A DNA stretch of 41,083 nucleotides. Origin: Paractinoplanes deccanensis (GTDB lineage Bacteria > Actinomycetota > Actinomycetes > Mycobacteriales > Micromonosporaceae). Under the pieces are notes generated by a model, which worked only from the letters and a program-made list of their open reading frames with translations, searched no databases and was not told the origin of the DNA. Position numbers and translations under genes: made by a program. Position 1 is the first letter of the stretch. Each line of letters opens with the position of its first letter. Location: positions 1 to 41,083 of the forward strand of contig NZ_BOMI01000015.1 of assembly GCF_016862115.1 (NCBI RefSeq). Reading direction: 5' to 3'. Positions 15,588-24,342 of this stretch are shown piece by piece.

Positions 15588-17477
15588 ACGCAGGCGGAGA
15601 GCAATCTTCCGGCGACGGTGTCGCTTCCCGAGTTTCTCGCGACCCACGAGGTCGGCCGGCTCACGCTCGACGAGCGGCGGCTGATCGTACGGCAGGCCCT
15701 GCTCATCCTGGAGCAGAACTACGCGCTGCTCGGCTTCAAGGTGGCCCGCTACGGCATCAACCCGTTGCAGCGGCTGCGGCTGCTCGACCAGCGCCTCGCC
15801 CGGCAGGACAACGTCCCCGACCGCGAGCTGCGGCTGCACGAGGAGCTCGTGGCCATCTTCAACTCGCTGCGCGACCTGCACACGCGTTACACGCTGCCGG
15901 AGCCGTTCAACGGCGTCAGCGCGTACCTGCCGTTCCTGCTCAAGGAGTTCGTCGAGGGCGGCAAGCCCCACTACCTGGTGGGCCGGCTCCAGGACGGGCC
16001 GGCCGAGATCGGCGACGAGTCGTTCGGCTTCGGCGTCGAGATCACCCACTGGAACGGGGTGCCGATCGGCCGGGCCATCGACCGGTTCGCCGAGTGCCTG
16101 CCGGGCGCCAACCCGGAGGCCCGGCACGCCCGCGCCGTCAGCATGTTCACCGTGCGGTCGCTCGCGTTCGGGCCGCCGCCGGACGAGGACTGGATCCACC
16201 TGCGCTACCTCGACCGGCACGGCAAGGTGGGCGAGACCCAGCTCGTCTGGAGCGTCGTGCCGATCGAGACCACCACCGGCGGTTCGGCCGCCTCCGTCGA
16301 GACGCCGCTCGCCGTCGACGCCGAGGGCGCCCAGCTGGCCTGGCTGCGCGCCGCCCTCTTCGCGCCCGACGTGCTGAACGACGGGCAGGCCACCCGGTTG
16401 ATCCCCTCCGAGATGCCGACGGTGTTCGAGGCCCGGCCGGTGCCCGTCGGCGATCGCGTCGTCGGGCATCTGCGCATCCGCACCTTCATGCCCACCGGCA
16501 GCGGCGTGCTCGGCTTCGTCCGCGAGTTCATCCGCCTGCTCGGCGAGCTGCCCCAGGACGGCCTGCTGCTCGACATCCGCGGCAACGGCGGTGGCGCGGT
16601 CTACGCCTCGGAGATGTGCCTTCAGGCGCTCGTCGCCCGCCCGGTCGAGCCGGAGCCGTGCCAGTTCGCGGCGACCCCGCTCAACCTGCGCATCGTCCGG
16701 CAGAACGACCAGCTGAAGGACTGGACCAAGTCGATGGACCAGGCGCTCGACTCGGGCGCGCTCTATTCGGCCGGCGTCCCGCTCACCTCGCCCGACGATC
16801 TCACGTTCGTGCCGCAGTCCTATTTCGGGCCGATCGTGCTGCTCACCGATGCCCGCTGCTACTCGGCGGCGGACATCTTCGCGGCCGGCTTCCAGGACAA
16901 CGACATCGGCCTGGTCCTCGGCACCGACAACAACACCGGCGCGGGCGGCGGCAACATCTGGCACCACGCCGACCTGATCGCGCGGCTGCCCAACGCCGCC
17001 GACTCGCCCTACCGCGAGCTTCCGCGCGGCGCGAGCCTCTCGCTGGTGATCCGCCGCTTCCTGCGGGTGGGACCCAACGCCGGCACCCCGCTGGAGGACT
17101 ACGGCGTCGTGCCCCGCAAACACCACAGCACCACCCGGCGCGACCTGCTGGAGGACGACGCCGACCTGTTCGCCGAGGCCGTCAAGCTCCTCGGCGAGCT
17201 GCCCACCCGCCGTTTCGACGTCGAGCTGGCCGAGACCGGCGGCCGGCTGACCGCGGCCTTCACCGTCCAGGGCATCGACCGCGCCGACGTCATCGTCGAC
17301 GGCCGTCCCCGCTGCACCACTGACCTGGGTCACGACGAGGGCCCCCTGGAGATTCCCGGCGCCACGGGCGGCCGCGAGGTCCGCATCGTCGGCTTCGACC
17401 GGGGCAAGGTGGCCGCCGTGCGCACCTTCACCCGCAAGCCCGCCGGCCTCACCCTGAGAAAGACCTTGGGCGACTGA
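15585..17477 (+). CDS. S41-family peptidase (C-terminal processing protease-like)
   Basis: Protein of 630 aa, ATG 15585. An N-terminal helical region includes HEELVAIFNSLRDLHTRYTLP, typical of S41 proteins. A central stretch may be a PDZ-like or linker domain (GFGVEITHWNGVPIGRAI). The protease core shows LLLDIRGNGGGAVYASEM and VLLTDARCYSAADIFAAGFQDN, with the serine of CYSAAD as the likely nucleophile, followed by LGTDNNTGAGGGN. No signal peptide is visible, so it may be cytoplasmic. The substrate is unknown. It ends eight bases before the convergent Gfo/Idh gene, and a CTGAGG-GCG-CCTCAG hairpin (17474-17488) covers both stops. Confidence 0.88.
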   Translation: MTQAESNLPATVSLPEFLATHEVGRLTLDERRLIVRQALLILEQNYALLGFKVARYGINPLQRLRLLDQRLARQDNVPDRELRLHEELVAIFNSLRDLHTRYTLPEPFNGVSAYLPFLLKEFVEGGKPHYLVGRLQDGPAEIGDESFGFGVEITHWNGVPIGRAIDRFAECLPGANPEARHARAVSMFTVRSLAFGPPPDEDWIHLRYLDRHGKVGETQLVWSVVPIETTTGGSAASVETPLAVDAEGAQLAWLRAALFAPDVLNDGQATRLIPSEMPTVFEARPVPVGDRVVGHLRIRTFMPTGSGVLGFVREFIRLLGELPQDGLLLDIRGNGGGAVYASEMCLQALVARPVEPEPCQFAATPLNLRIVRQNDQLKDWTKSMDQALDSGALYSAGVPLTSPDDLTFVPQSYFGPIVLLTDARCYSAADIFAAGFQDNDIGLVLGTDNNTGAGGGNIWHHADLIARLPNAADSPYRELPRGASLSLVIRRFLRVGPNAGTPLEDYGVVPRKHHSTTRRDLLEDDADLFAEAVKLLGELPTRRFDVELAETGGRLTAAFTVQGIDRADVIVDGRPRCTTDLGHDEGPLEIPGATGGREVRIVGFDRGKVAAVRTFTRKPAGLTLRKTLGD

Positions 17478-17484
17478 GGGCGCC

Positions 17485-18597
17485 TCAGGTGACGGGCAGG
17501 CGGCGGCGGTAGGGCGGGACCGACCAGGCCACGCCCATCTCCGACGGCAGGGCCAGGGTGGCGGCGGCCCGGCGCAGGACGTCGTTGATGCCGGTGATGG
17601 TGCGGTGGCCGCCGTCGACGGTCACCGTGTCGCCGTTGAGCAGGTGGGGGAGGGGGACCTCGGGCACCGTGAGCGCCTCCAGCACCGTGGTGAAGTCGGC
17701 GGTCGCCGCCAGCGGCACCAGCAGCGGGGTGCCGTCGGCGCGGTGGTCGAGCAGGTTGGTCAGCAGGTCGGTGCGGCCCGGCACCTCGGTCAGGGTGGTC
17801 TCGCCGGCCAGGGCGAGGCGGTCGGTCGGATATTCGAGCAGGGCGCGGCCTTCCGCGCCGCGGGCCTCGATCTCGCCGGCCACGAAGTCCTCGCCGGCCA
17901 GCGTGACGGCGACGAGCAGGTGCAGGCCGCTGTCGAAGGTGATGCGGGCGAACGCCGTGTCGTCGACCTCGATGTCGCGGACCCGGTAGCGCTCCACGGC
18001 CAGCTGCCGGGGCCGGCCCGCGCCGGCGGCCGTGCCCGTCGCCAGGGCCTGGACGACGGCGTGGGCGAGCGGGTTGACCAGGGCGCCGTCGACCACGGGA
18101 CGGCCGTCGACGCTGCGGCGGCCGGCCCAGGGGGCGCGGGCGTAGTAGACGTCGTCGCGCCGCCACGACGCCACCGCGCCGATGCCGGTGAGCCGGCCGA
18201 GCGTGGGCAGCGCGTCGCGGAAGCGTGCCCATGCCGTGGATCCGAGCGCCTGGAAGCCGACCTGGCAGGCGCGACCGGACGCCGTCAGGGCCGCGGTGAG
18301 CGTGCCGTGCGCGGCGAGCGAGGTCACCGGCGGCTTCTCCAGGAGCAGATCGCAGCCGTACGACAGCGCGTCCAGGGCGATCGGCAGGTGGGTGTGCGGC
18401 GGCGTGCAGATCACCACCACCTCGGGCCGGGTCTCGGCGAGCAGCGCGCGGTGGTCGGTGAAGACCGGCGCCTCCGGCGAGTCGACCGGCCGCACGTCGG
18501 CCAGGCCCACCAGGCGGGCGCGGCCCGACTCGCGGATGGCGCGGCGGTGCCACTGGCCGTGGCCGTTGGCACCGATCAGCGCGACGCGCGCGGTCAT
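17485..18597 (-). CDS. Gfo/Idh/MocA-family oxidoreductase
   Basis: Protein of 370 aa, ATG 18597 overlapping the previous stop by four bases. N-terminal Rossmann motif ALIGANGHGQWH, VVVICTPPHTHLPIALDAL, and the family LLLEKPPVTSLAAH (EKP type) are clear. The C-terminal domain is typical, with VNPLAHAVVQALATG. It is last in the uronate operon, so it may handle a sugar-acid intermediate or side product. Substrate unknown. Confidence 0.9.
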   Translation of the reverse strand: MTARVALIGANGHGQWHRRAIRESGRARLVGLADVRPVDSPEAPVFTDHRALLAETRPEVVVICTPPHTHLPIALDALSYGCDLLLEKPPVTSLAAHGTLTAALTASGRACQVGFQALGSTAWARFRDALPTLGRLTGIGAVASWRRDDVYYARAPWAGRRSVDGRPVVDGALVNPLAHAVVQALATGTAAGAGRPRQLAVERYRVRDIEVDDTAFARITFDSGLHLLVAVTLAGEDFVAGEIEARGAEGRALLEYPTDRLALAGETTLTEVPGRTDLLTNLLDHRADGTPLLVPLAATADFTTVLEALTVPEVPLPHLLNGDTVTVDGGHRTITGINDVLRRAAATLALPSEMGVAWSVPPYRRRLPVT

Positions 18598-20036
18598 CGC
18601 ACACCCGCGAGGGTGTCCTCGACGCCGTGTTTGGTCAGGGCCGTCAGCCACGTGACGATCTCGGCCCGCAGGCCGGCGTCGGCGGCGAGGTCGGCGGAGA
18701 AGACCGTGTCGAGGCCCAGCATCGCGTCCACCACACCCTCGGGCGTCGACGGGGCCGCGGCCAGCCGGGCCCGGATCCGGTCGGCGAGCGGGTCGTCGAG
18801 CGGCAGCGCGCTGCCGTCGTCGGCCGTGCCCTGCACGAAACGCATCCAGGCGGCGACCACCAGCGCCGCCCAGTGGGGCGTGACCCCGGCCGCGCGGCAG
18901 TCGTCGATGGTGTGCAGCACCCGCTGCGGCAGCTTCTGCGAGCCGTCCATCGCCACCTGGATGGTCCGGTGCCCCATGGCCGGGTTCTCGAAGCGGGTGA
19001 GGACCTCGTCGCCGTACGCCAGGGTGTCGACCCCGGGCGGCGGGGACAGGCACGGCGCGATGTCGTCGGCGACGAGGTGCCGCATCGCCGGGAGCATGCC
19101 GGGAATCCGCAGCGCCTCGGCGATGGTCTCGCGGCCGGCCAGCGCGCCGAGGTAGGCGATTGCCGAGTGGACGCCGTTGAGGGCGCGCAGTTTCAGGCGT
19201 TCCCAGGGCCGCGCGTCGTCGGTCATCACCGCGCCCGCGAGGTCCCACGCGGGGCGCCCGCCGGGGAAGTCGTCCTCGATCACCCATTGGAGATAGGGCT
19301 CCCCGCAGACGGCGGCCTCATCGCGCACGCCCAGAGCGCGCTCCGCCAGCGCGAGCGTCTCCGGCGTGCTCGCCGGGACGATGCGGTCGACCATGGTGCC
19401 GGGGAAGGTGACGTTGGCGCCGACCCAGTCGGCGGTCGCCGTCGCGGCGGCCAGGTGGTGCACGAGCCCGCGCAGCCGGTGGCCGTTGGAGGGCAGGTTG
19501 TCGCAGCTCACCAGCGCGATCGGCCCGGCGCCGGCGCGCTCGCGGGCGGCCAGCCCCCGGATGAGCAGGCCCGGCACGGTGCGCGGCGGCCGGTCGGTCT
19601 CGAGGTCGGCGCGCAGGTCGTCGTCGAGCAGCAGCCGCCCGGTGGCCGGGTCGAGCCGGTACGCCTTCTCGGTGACGGTCAGCGTGACCACCCGGATCGC
19701 CGGGTCGGCGAGCAGGGCCACCACCGCGCCCGGGTCGGCCGCGGCCCGGCAGGCGCCGGCGAGCGCGCCGATCACCCGGGTGCTGGTGCCCTCGGGGCCG
19801 AGCGTGGTGACGCTGTAGAGCAGGTCCTGCGCGGTCAGCGCGTCGACGACGGCACGGGAGCGCGGCGCGACGCCGACGATGCCCCAGTCGCCGCCGCCCT
19901 CGGCGATCGCGTCCTCGGTGAAGACGGCTTGATGCGCGCGGAAGAACGCGCCCAGTCCCAGGTGGACGATGCCGGCGGCGGGCCGGTCGACGCGAGGCCG
20001 CTTGGCGGCGGGCAGCGATGCTCTGGTCAGTTCCAT
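18594..20036 (-). CDS. uxuB: Mannitol dehydrogenase-family hexuronate reductase (UxuB/UxaB-like)
   Basis: Protein of 480 aa, ATG 20036. It matches long-chain mannitol dehydrogenases: IVHLGLGAFFRAHQA at the N-terminus (nucleotide binding), VTLTVTEKAY, VSCDNLPSNG, and RLKLRALNGVHSAIAYLG with the catalytic-lysine region. In this operon it most likely reduces D-fructuronate to D-mannonate or D-tagaturonate to D-altronate with NADH, following the isomerase UxaC. Which of the two cannot be told, so the symbol is provisional. It overlaps the dehydratase gene by ten bases. Confidence 0.85.
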   Translation of the reverse strand: MELTRASLPAAKRPRVDRPAAGIVHLGLGAFFRAHQAVFTEDAIAEGGGDWGIVGVAPRSRAVVDALTAQDLLYSVTTLGPEGTSTRVIGALAGACRAAADPGAVVALLADPAIRVVTLTVTEKAYRLDPATGRLLLDDDLRADLETDRPPRTVPGLLIRGLAARERAGAGPIALVSCDNLPSNGHRLRGLVHHLAAATATADWVGANVTFPGTMVDRIVPASTPETLALAERALGVRDEAAVCGEPYLQWVIEDDFPGGRPAWDLAGAVMTDDARPWERLKLRALNGVHSAIAYLGALAGRETIAEALRIPGMLPAMRHLVADDIAPCLSPPPGVDTLAYGDEVLTRFENPAMGHRTIQVAMDGSQKLPQRVLHTIDDCRAAGVTPHWAALVVAAWMRFVQGTADDGSALPLDDPLADRIRARLAAAPSTPEGVVDAMLGLDTVFSADLAADAGLRAEIVTWLTALTKHGVEDTLAGVR

Positions 20037-21292
20037 GCGGGGCCACCCGGAAAGGAGAACTCGGCGATCGACGAGGGCAACAGGTCGGAGCTGTATCCGG
20101 GCGCCGACGGCAGCAGGTAGTGGCCGTCCCGGGTGCGTACCGGATCGGCGAAGTGCTCGTGCAGGTGGTCCACGTACTCGATCATGCGTCCTTCCAGGGA
20201 GGTGCCCACCCGCAGATAGTCGAAGATCGCAAGGTGCTGCACCAGCTCGCAGAGGCCGACCCCGCCGGCGTGCGGGCAGACCGGCACGCCGAACTTCGCG
20301 GCCAGCAGCAGTTCGGCCAGCACCTCGGGGACGCCGGCGACCCGGCAGGCGTCGACCTGCATGACGCCGATCGCCTCGGCCTGGAGCAGCTGCTTGAAGA
20401 TGACCCGGTTGGCCGCCACCTCGCCGGTGGCCACCCGGATCGGCGCGACGGCGCGCTGGATGCGGGCGTGGCCGAGCACGTCGTCGGGGTGGGTCGGTTC
20501 CTCGATCCAGTACGGGTCGAAGTCGGCCAGCCGTGCCATGTTCGCGATGGCCTCGTCGACGCCCCAGATCTGGTTGGCGTCCATCATCAGCAGCGCGTCC
20601 GGCCCGATCTCCTCGCGGATGATCCGGGCGCGGCGCACGTCGTCCTCGATCGGGCCGCCCACCTTCATCTTCATGGCGCGCCAGCCTTCGGCGTACGCGG
20701 CGCGGGTCAGCTCGCGCACCTTGTCGTCGGGATAGCCGAGCCAGCCGACGCTGGTGGTGTAGGAGGGGAAGCCCTCCGCACGCAGCAGCGCCAGCCGGTC
20801 GGCCATGCCGTCGCGGCCCTTGTCGAGGATCGCCGCCGCCTCGGACGGGGTGAGCGCGTCGTCGATGTGCCGGAAGTCGACGCAGGCGACCAGGTCCTCG
20901 GTGGGCATCTCGGCGAGCAGCTGCCACATCGGCTTGCCCTCGGTCTTGGCGCGCAGGTCCCAGACCGCGTTGACGAGCGCGCCGGTCGCCATGTGCAGGG
21001 CGCCCTTCTCAGGCCCGATCCAGCGCAGCTGGACGTCGGCCGTGAGCGACCGCAGGAAGTCCAGTGGATCGGAGCTCATGTCGAGAACGGCCGGCGCGAG
21101 CGCCCGTACGCACGCCGCGGTTATCTCGTTGCCCCGCCCGTTGGTGAAGGTGAATCCGGTGCCCGTGAAGGGCCCATCAGTGATCAACTCGACGTAGGTG
21201 GCCGAGTAGTCGCCCCTGTTGATGGAGTCGGAGCCGTCGCCGGCGGCCGCGGTGGGGAAGCGGACGTCGTGCACCCGCACCTCTTCGATCAT
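20027..21292 (-). CDS. Enolase-superfamily dehydratase, L-fuconate dehydratase-like
   Basis: Protein of 421 aa, ATG 21292 overlapping the UxaC stop by four bases. It closely follows the L-fuconate dehydratase (FucD) pattern: GSDSINRGDYSATYVEL, LRWIGPEKGALHMATGALVNAVWDLRAKTEGKP and VDFRHIDDALTPSEAA. Catalytic elements of the mandelate racemase/enolase fold are present: KMKVGG (Lys), LMMDANQ (Asp), WIEEPTHPDD (Glu), ATGEV (Glu) and CPHAGGVG (His). It would dehydrate an acid sugar to a 2-keto-3-deoxy sugar. In this place a mannonate or altronate dehydratase is expected, so it may act on one of those rather than on L-fuconate. Confidence 0.85.
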   Translation of the reverse strand: MIEEVRVHDVRFPTAAAGDGSDSINRGDYSATYVELITDGPFTGTGFTFTNGRGNEITAACVRALAPAVLDMSSDPLDFLRSLTADVQLRWIGPEKGALHMATGALVNAVWDLRAKTEGKPMWQLLAEMPTEDLVACVDFRHIDDALTPSEAAAILDKGRDGMADRLALLRAEGFPSYTTSVGWLGYPDDKVRELTRAAYAEGWRAMKMKVGGPIEDDVRRARIIREEIGPDALLMMDANQIWGVDEAIANMARLADFDPYWIEEPTHPDDVLGHARIQRAVAPIRVATGEVAANRVIFKQLLQAEAIGVMQVDACRVAGVPEVLAELLLAAKFGVPVCPHAGGVGLCELVQHLAIFDYLRVGTSLEGRMIEYVDHLHEHFADPVRTRDGHYLLPSAPGYSSDLLPSSIAEFSFPGGPAWN

Positions 21293-22704
21293 GATCCGCC
21301 GCCCAGGCGGAAGATGCGCTTGGGCAGGTGGTACGCGAGGTCGGCCATCGTCGCGGCGGCCTCGTCGAGCGGCAGCCGGTCCTGCACGACCAGCGAGGCG
21401 AGGTAGGCGGCGTCCACCCGGCGCGCGATGTCGTGCCGCACCGGGATCGAGCAGAAGGCACGCGTGTCGTCCACGAAGCCGGCCGTGTTGTAGAAGCCGG
21501 CCGAGTCGGTGACGGCCTCGCGGAAGCGCCGCATCGCGTCCGGCGTGTCGAGGAACCACCAGGGCGCGCCCAGGAAGAGCGCCGGATAGCCGCCCGCCAG
21601 CGGGGCCAGCTCCCGGCTGAACGCCGTCTCGTCCAAGGTGTACAGCACGACGGTGAGGCGCGGTTCCATGCCGTACGCGTCGAGCAGCGGCCGCAGCGCG
21701 TCGACGTACGAGGTGGCCTGCGGGATGTCACCGCCGACGTCGCGCCCGTGCGCGGCGAACAGTCGCCGGTTGTGGTCGCGCACGGCGCCCGGGTGCAGCT
21801 GCATCACCAGGCCGTCGTCGAGCGACATGCGCGCGAACTCCAGCAGCATGTGCCCGCGGAAGGCCTCGGCGTCGGCGGCCGTGGCCTCGCCGTGCAGCGC
21901 CCGGTCGTAGAGGGCGGCCGCGTCGGCGGGGGAGAGCGCCACGGTGCGCGCCGTCGGGTGCCCGTGGTCCGACGAGGTGGTGCCGACGGCGATGAAGGCC
22001 TCGCGCCGCCGGCGCAGGGCCGACAGATAGCCCGCGTACGTGCCGGTGTCCTCCCCGGCCAGCTCGCCCATCCGGGCCACCGCCTCGGCCCAGTCCTCGC
22101 GCTCGACGTCGACCACGTTGTCCGGCCGGAACGTGCTGATGACCCGGCCGCCCGGCCCGCCCCACCCGTCGGCGGCGAGCTTCGCGTGCCGGCTCAGGTC
22201 GTCGGTGGGGAACTCGGTGGTCGCGAGCACCTCGATGCCGAAGCGCTCGAACAGGGCCCGGGGCCGGAAGCCGGGCTCGGCGAGGCGGGCGGCGATCGCG
22301 TCGTACACGTCGTCGGCGGTCTCGCGGCTCAGCCGGGTGCCGACGCCGAAGACCGTGCGGAACGTGCGCTCCAGCCACAGCCGCGACGGGGTGCCGCGGA
22401 ACAGGTGCCAGTTCTCGGCGAGCAGCCGCCAGATCGCCCGCCCGTCGGTCTCCACCGGGCCGCCGTCGCGGCGGGGCACGCCCAGCCGGTCCGGCGGGAT
22501 GCCCTGGCTCAGCAGCATGCGGGTGACGTAGTGGTCGGGCACGATCAGCAGCCGGGCCGGGTCGGGAAACGGCTCGTCGTTCGCCAGCAGGGCGGGGTCG
22601 ACGTGGCCGTGCGGGCACAGCAGCGGCAGGTCGCGCGCGACGGCGTACAGGTCGCGGGCGATGCCGGCCTGGGCGGGGTCGGTGGCGAACACGGGGTCGG
22701 TCAC
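21289..22704 (-). CDS. uxaC: Glucuronate/galacturonate isomerase UxaC
   Basis: Protein of 471 aa, ATG 22704. Predicted to convert D-galacturonate to D-tagaturonate and D-glucuronate to D-fructuronate, the entry to hexuronate catabolism. UxaC landmarks are LLCPHGHVDPALLANDEPF, PDHYVTRMLLSQG, NWHLFRGTPSRLWLE, VLATTEFPTDDL, VISTFRPDNVVD and MQLHPGAVRDHNRRLFAAHG. The length is normal for the family. It overlaps genes on both sides by four bases, so it is part of a single operon. This is the most secure pathway marker for pectin-derived galacturonate use. Confidence 0.95.
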   Translation of the reverse strand: MTDPVFATDPAQAGIARDLYAVARDLPLLCPHGHVDPALLANDEPFPDPARLLIVPDHYVTRMLLSQGIPPDRLGVPRRDGGPVETDGRAIWRLLAENWHLFRGTPSRLWLERTFRTVFGVGTRLSRETADDVYDAIAARLAEPGFRPRALFERFGIEVLATTEFPTDDLSRHAKLAADGWGGPGGRVISTFRPDNVVDVEREDWAEAVARMGELAGEDTGTYAGYLSALRRRREAFIAVGTTSSDHGHPTARTVALSPADAAALYDRALHGEATAADAEAFRGHMLLEFARMSLDDGLVMQLHPGAVRDHNRRLFAAHGRDVGGDIPQATSYVDALRPLLDAYGMEPRLTVVLYTLDETAFSRELAPLAGGYPALFLGAPWWFLDTPDAMRRFREAVTDSAGFYNTAGFVDDTRAFCSIPVRHDIARRVDAAYLASLVVQDRLPLDEAAATMADLAYHLPKRIFRLGGGS

Positions 22705-23999
22705 GCTGTCACGTCCTTCTCAAGCAGCTCGGCCTCTCCGAGCAGGCCGGCCACGCGCACGGGCGCCGACTGCTCGAGGCTTCGGTTGGCGGCCAGACCG
22801 GTGAGCAGCGCCAGCGCGCCGTCCCGGGCGGTGGCGGAGCGGTGCATCGGGTCGGTGCGGCCGCCGAGCAGCACGGCGGTCATCCGGGCGTCCGCGCCGC
22901 CGTGCCCCTCCCGGCTGTGCGGTTGCAGCTCCACCTCGTACGGCGGAGCCCAGAACGGCCGGACGGTGAGCGTCACCGATCCGGACTCGGGCGACGCGCC
23001 CTGCTTCACCTCGCCGGCCGCCTCCGGGCTGACGTGGTCGCTCTCGACCACCTCGAGCTCGAGCCGTCCCTTGCTGCCGTTGACCATCAGGCGGTAGCCC
23101 TCCCAGGGTGCGTACGCCGTCAGGTGGTAGGTCATCGTCGCGCCGGTGTCGTAGCGGACCAGCACGGCGAGGTCGTCCTCGATGGTGATGCCCGGCGCGA
23201 AGACGTTGCGGTCGCGCAGGTAGCCGTCGTCGGCCTCGGCGTCGAGGTAGAGCGCCTTGAGCTTGTCGTTGCCGGCCAGGTCGAGCGCGAACGGGTCGCC
23301 GGCCGCGGCGGGGCTGCCGTGCGCCCGGTCGTAGTCGCGGGCGTATCCGTGGCGGCGGCCCTGATCGCCGTAGAAGAAGAGCCGGCCCTGCGCGTACACC
23401 TGCTCGGGCCGCGCGCCGAGCCACCAGTTCACCAGGTCGAAGTGGTGGCCGGACTTGTGCACCAGCAGCCCGCCGGAGTTGGCCTTGTCGCGGTGCCAGC
23501 GGCGGAAGTAGTCGGCGCCGTGCCGCACGTCGAGCAGCCATTCGAAGTGCACGGAGCCGATCTCGCCGATCTCGCCCCGGGCGAGCAGGCCGCGGACCAT
23601 CTCGTGCACCGGGTTGAAGCGGTAGTTGAAGGCGACCCGCACCTTGCGGCCCGTGCTCCGGACCGCGTCGAGGATCCGGCGGCAGGACGGCGCGTCGACG
23701 GTCATCGGCTTCTCGGTGATGACGTCGCACCCCGCCTCCAGCGCGGTGACGATGTGCCCGGCGTGCGTGCTGTCGACGCTGGTCACGATGAGCTCGTCGA
23801 CGCGCTCCTTGGCGAGCATCGCGGCGAGCTCCTCGGCCCGGTAGGTGGGCACGGGCGTGGCGAGCCAGCGGTTGTGCGCGTCCATGCGCGACTGGTTCAC
23901 GTCGGCGAGCGCGACGAGTTCGGCGTTCTCCTCCGCGGTGATCGCCTTGAGGAACATCTCGGCGCGCGAGCCGGCGCCGACGAGGGCGAAGCGTCTCAT
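22701..23999 (-). CDS. Gfo/Idh/MocA-family oxidoreductase
   Basis: Protein of 432 aa. ATG 23999 is chosen for the GGGGAGG site; an ATG at 24020 would add seven residues and lacks one. FALVGAGSRAEMFLKAI is the Rossmann motif, CDVITEKPMTVDAPSC the EKP motif, and VHKSGHHFDLVNWWLGARP a C-terminal family segment with two His. It is first gene of the minus-strand uronate operon, directly behind an operator-bearing promoter. Length and the HKSGHHFD segment resemble Gfo/Idh proteins of oligosaccharide and uronate operons. Substrate unknown. Confidence 0.9.
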   Translation of the reverse strand: MRRFALVGAGSRAEMFLKAITAEENAELVALADVNQSRMDAHNRWLATPVPTYRAEELAAMLAKERVDELIVTSVDSTHAGHIVTALEAGCDVITEKPMTVDAPSCRRILDAVRSTGRKVRVAFNYRFNPVHEMVRGLLARGEIGEIGSVHFEWLLDVRHGADYFRRWHRDKANSGGLLVHKSGHHFDLVNWWLGARPEQVYAQGRLFFYGDQGRRHGYARDYDRAHGSPAAAGDPFALDLAGNDKLKALYLDAEADDGYLRDRNVFAPGITIEDDLAVLVRYDTGATMTYHLTAYAPWEGYRLMVNGSKGRLELEVVESDHVSPEAAGEVKQGASPESGSVTLTVRPFWAPPYEVELQPHSREGHGGADARMTAVLLGGRTDPMHRSATARDGALALLTGLAANRSLEQSAPVRVAGLLGEAELLEKDVTA

Positions 24000-24015
24000 T
24001 CGGGGTCCTCCCCGC

Positions 24016-24062
24016 AGCAAAGGTTTGCAGGGAAGTTAGACAGATCGATTCCTTGGCGTCAA
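24016..24062 (-). promoter_or_regulatory. Uronate operon promoter with TGCAA-type operator
   Basis: Minus strand: -35 TTGACG (24057-24062), 18-bp spacer, -10 TAACTT (24033-24038), then three bases later TGCAAACCTTTGCT (24016-24029), a near-perfect inverted repeat. The site lies just past the -10 box, the same arrangement as at 3009 and 4737. The likely ligand is the LacI regulator at 24343. Confidence 0.6.
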
Positions 24063-24147
24063 CGATCCTCGTCCGTTTCGCCCGTTAAAGACCTCATAAG
24101 AGCGCCTTCCGCGCGTCCGTTTGTCATCTCCCTGCAACAGAACGCCA

Positions 24148-24176
24148 TTGACATGTGTGCAACCGCTTGCATTAAT
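24148..24176 (+). promoter_or_regulatory. LacI/transporter operon promoter with TGCAA-type operator in the spacer
   Basis: Consensus -35 TTGACA (24148-24153), 17-bp spacer, -10 ATTAAT (24171-24176). The inverted repeat TGCAACCGCTTGCA (24158-24171) fills the spacer and shares arms with the site at 24016. Autoregulation by the downstream LacI gene is likely. Confidence 0.68.
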
Positions 24177-24203
24177 GTCTGTCAACCAGTGACCGGGACC
24201 ACA

Positions 24204-24304
24204 GCGATCGCCGCCGGTGAGATGGCATTCGGTTATCCGACGCCCGTGGGGTTTGCGGGTGGCGGATAACCGACTGACATCTCACCGGTTACAAGGCGAT
24301 CGCC
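24204..24304 (+). repeat. Long inverted repeat in the leader of the second LacI gene
   Basis: Two 26-base arms (24214-24239 and 24263-24288) pair with only two mismatches around a 23-base loop. They are extended by an outer GCGATCGC pair (24204-24211 and about 24296-24303) with a six-base asymmetry. It lies between the promoter at 24148 and the GTG at 24343, so it would form a very stable stem-loop in the mRNA leader. It could be an attenuator, an mRNA stabiliser or a small mobile-element footprint. Confidence 0.7.
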
Positions 24305-24342
24305 TGCGGAGCGAAGCGAAGCCGGAAGTGGAGGGGTGCGTC

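Noticed and set aside
15336..17333. Long minus-strand frame opposite the S41 peptidase
   Set aside because: Antisense of a clear peptidase; composition is Val/Arg/Glu-rich without family features.
17474..17488. Strong terminator between the S41 peptidase and the Gfo/Idh gene
   Set aside because: Only a six-base-pair stem over both stop codons; kept as a remark in the S41 entry, not as a feature.
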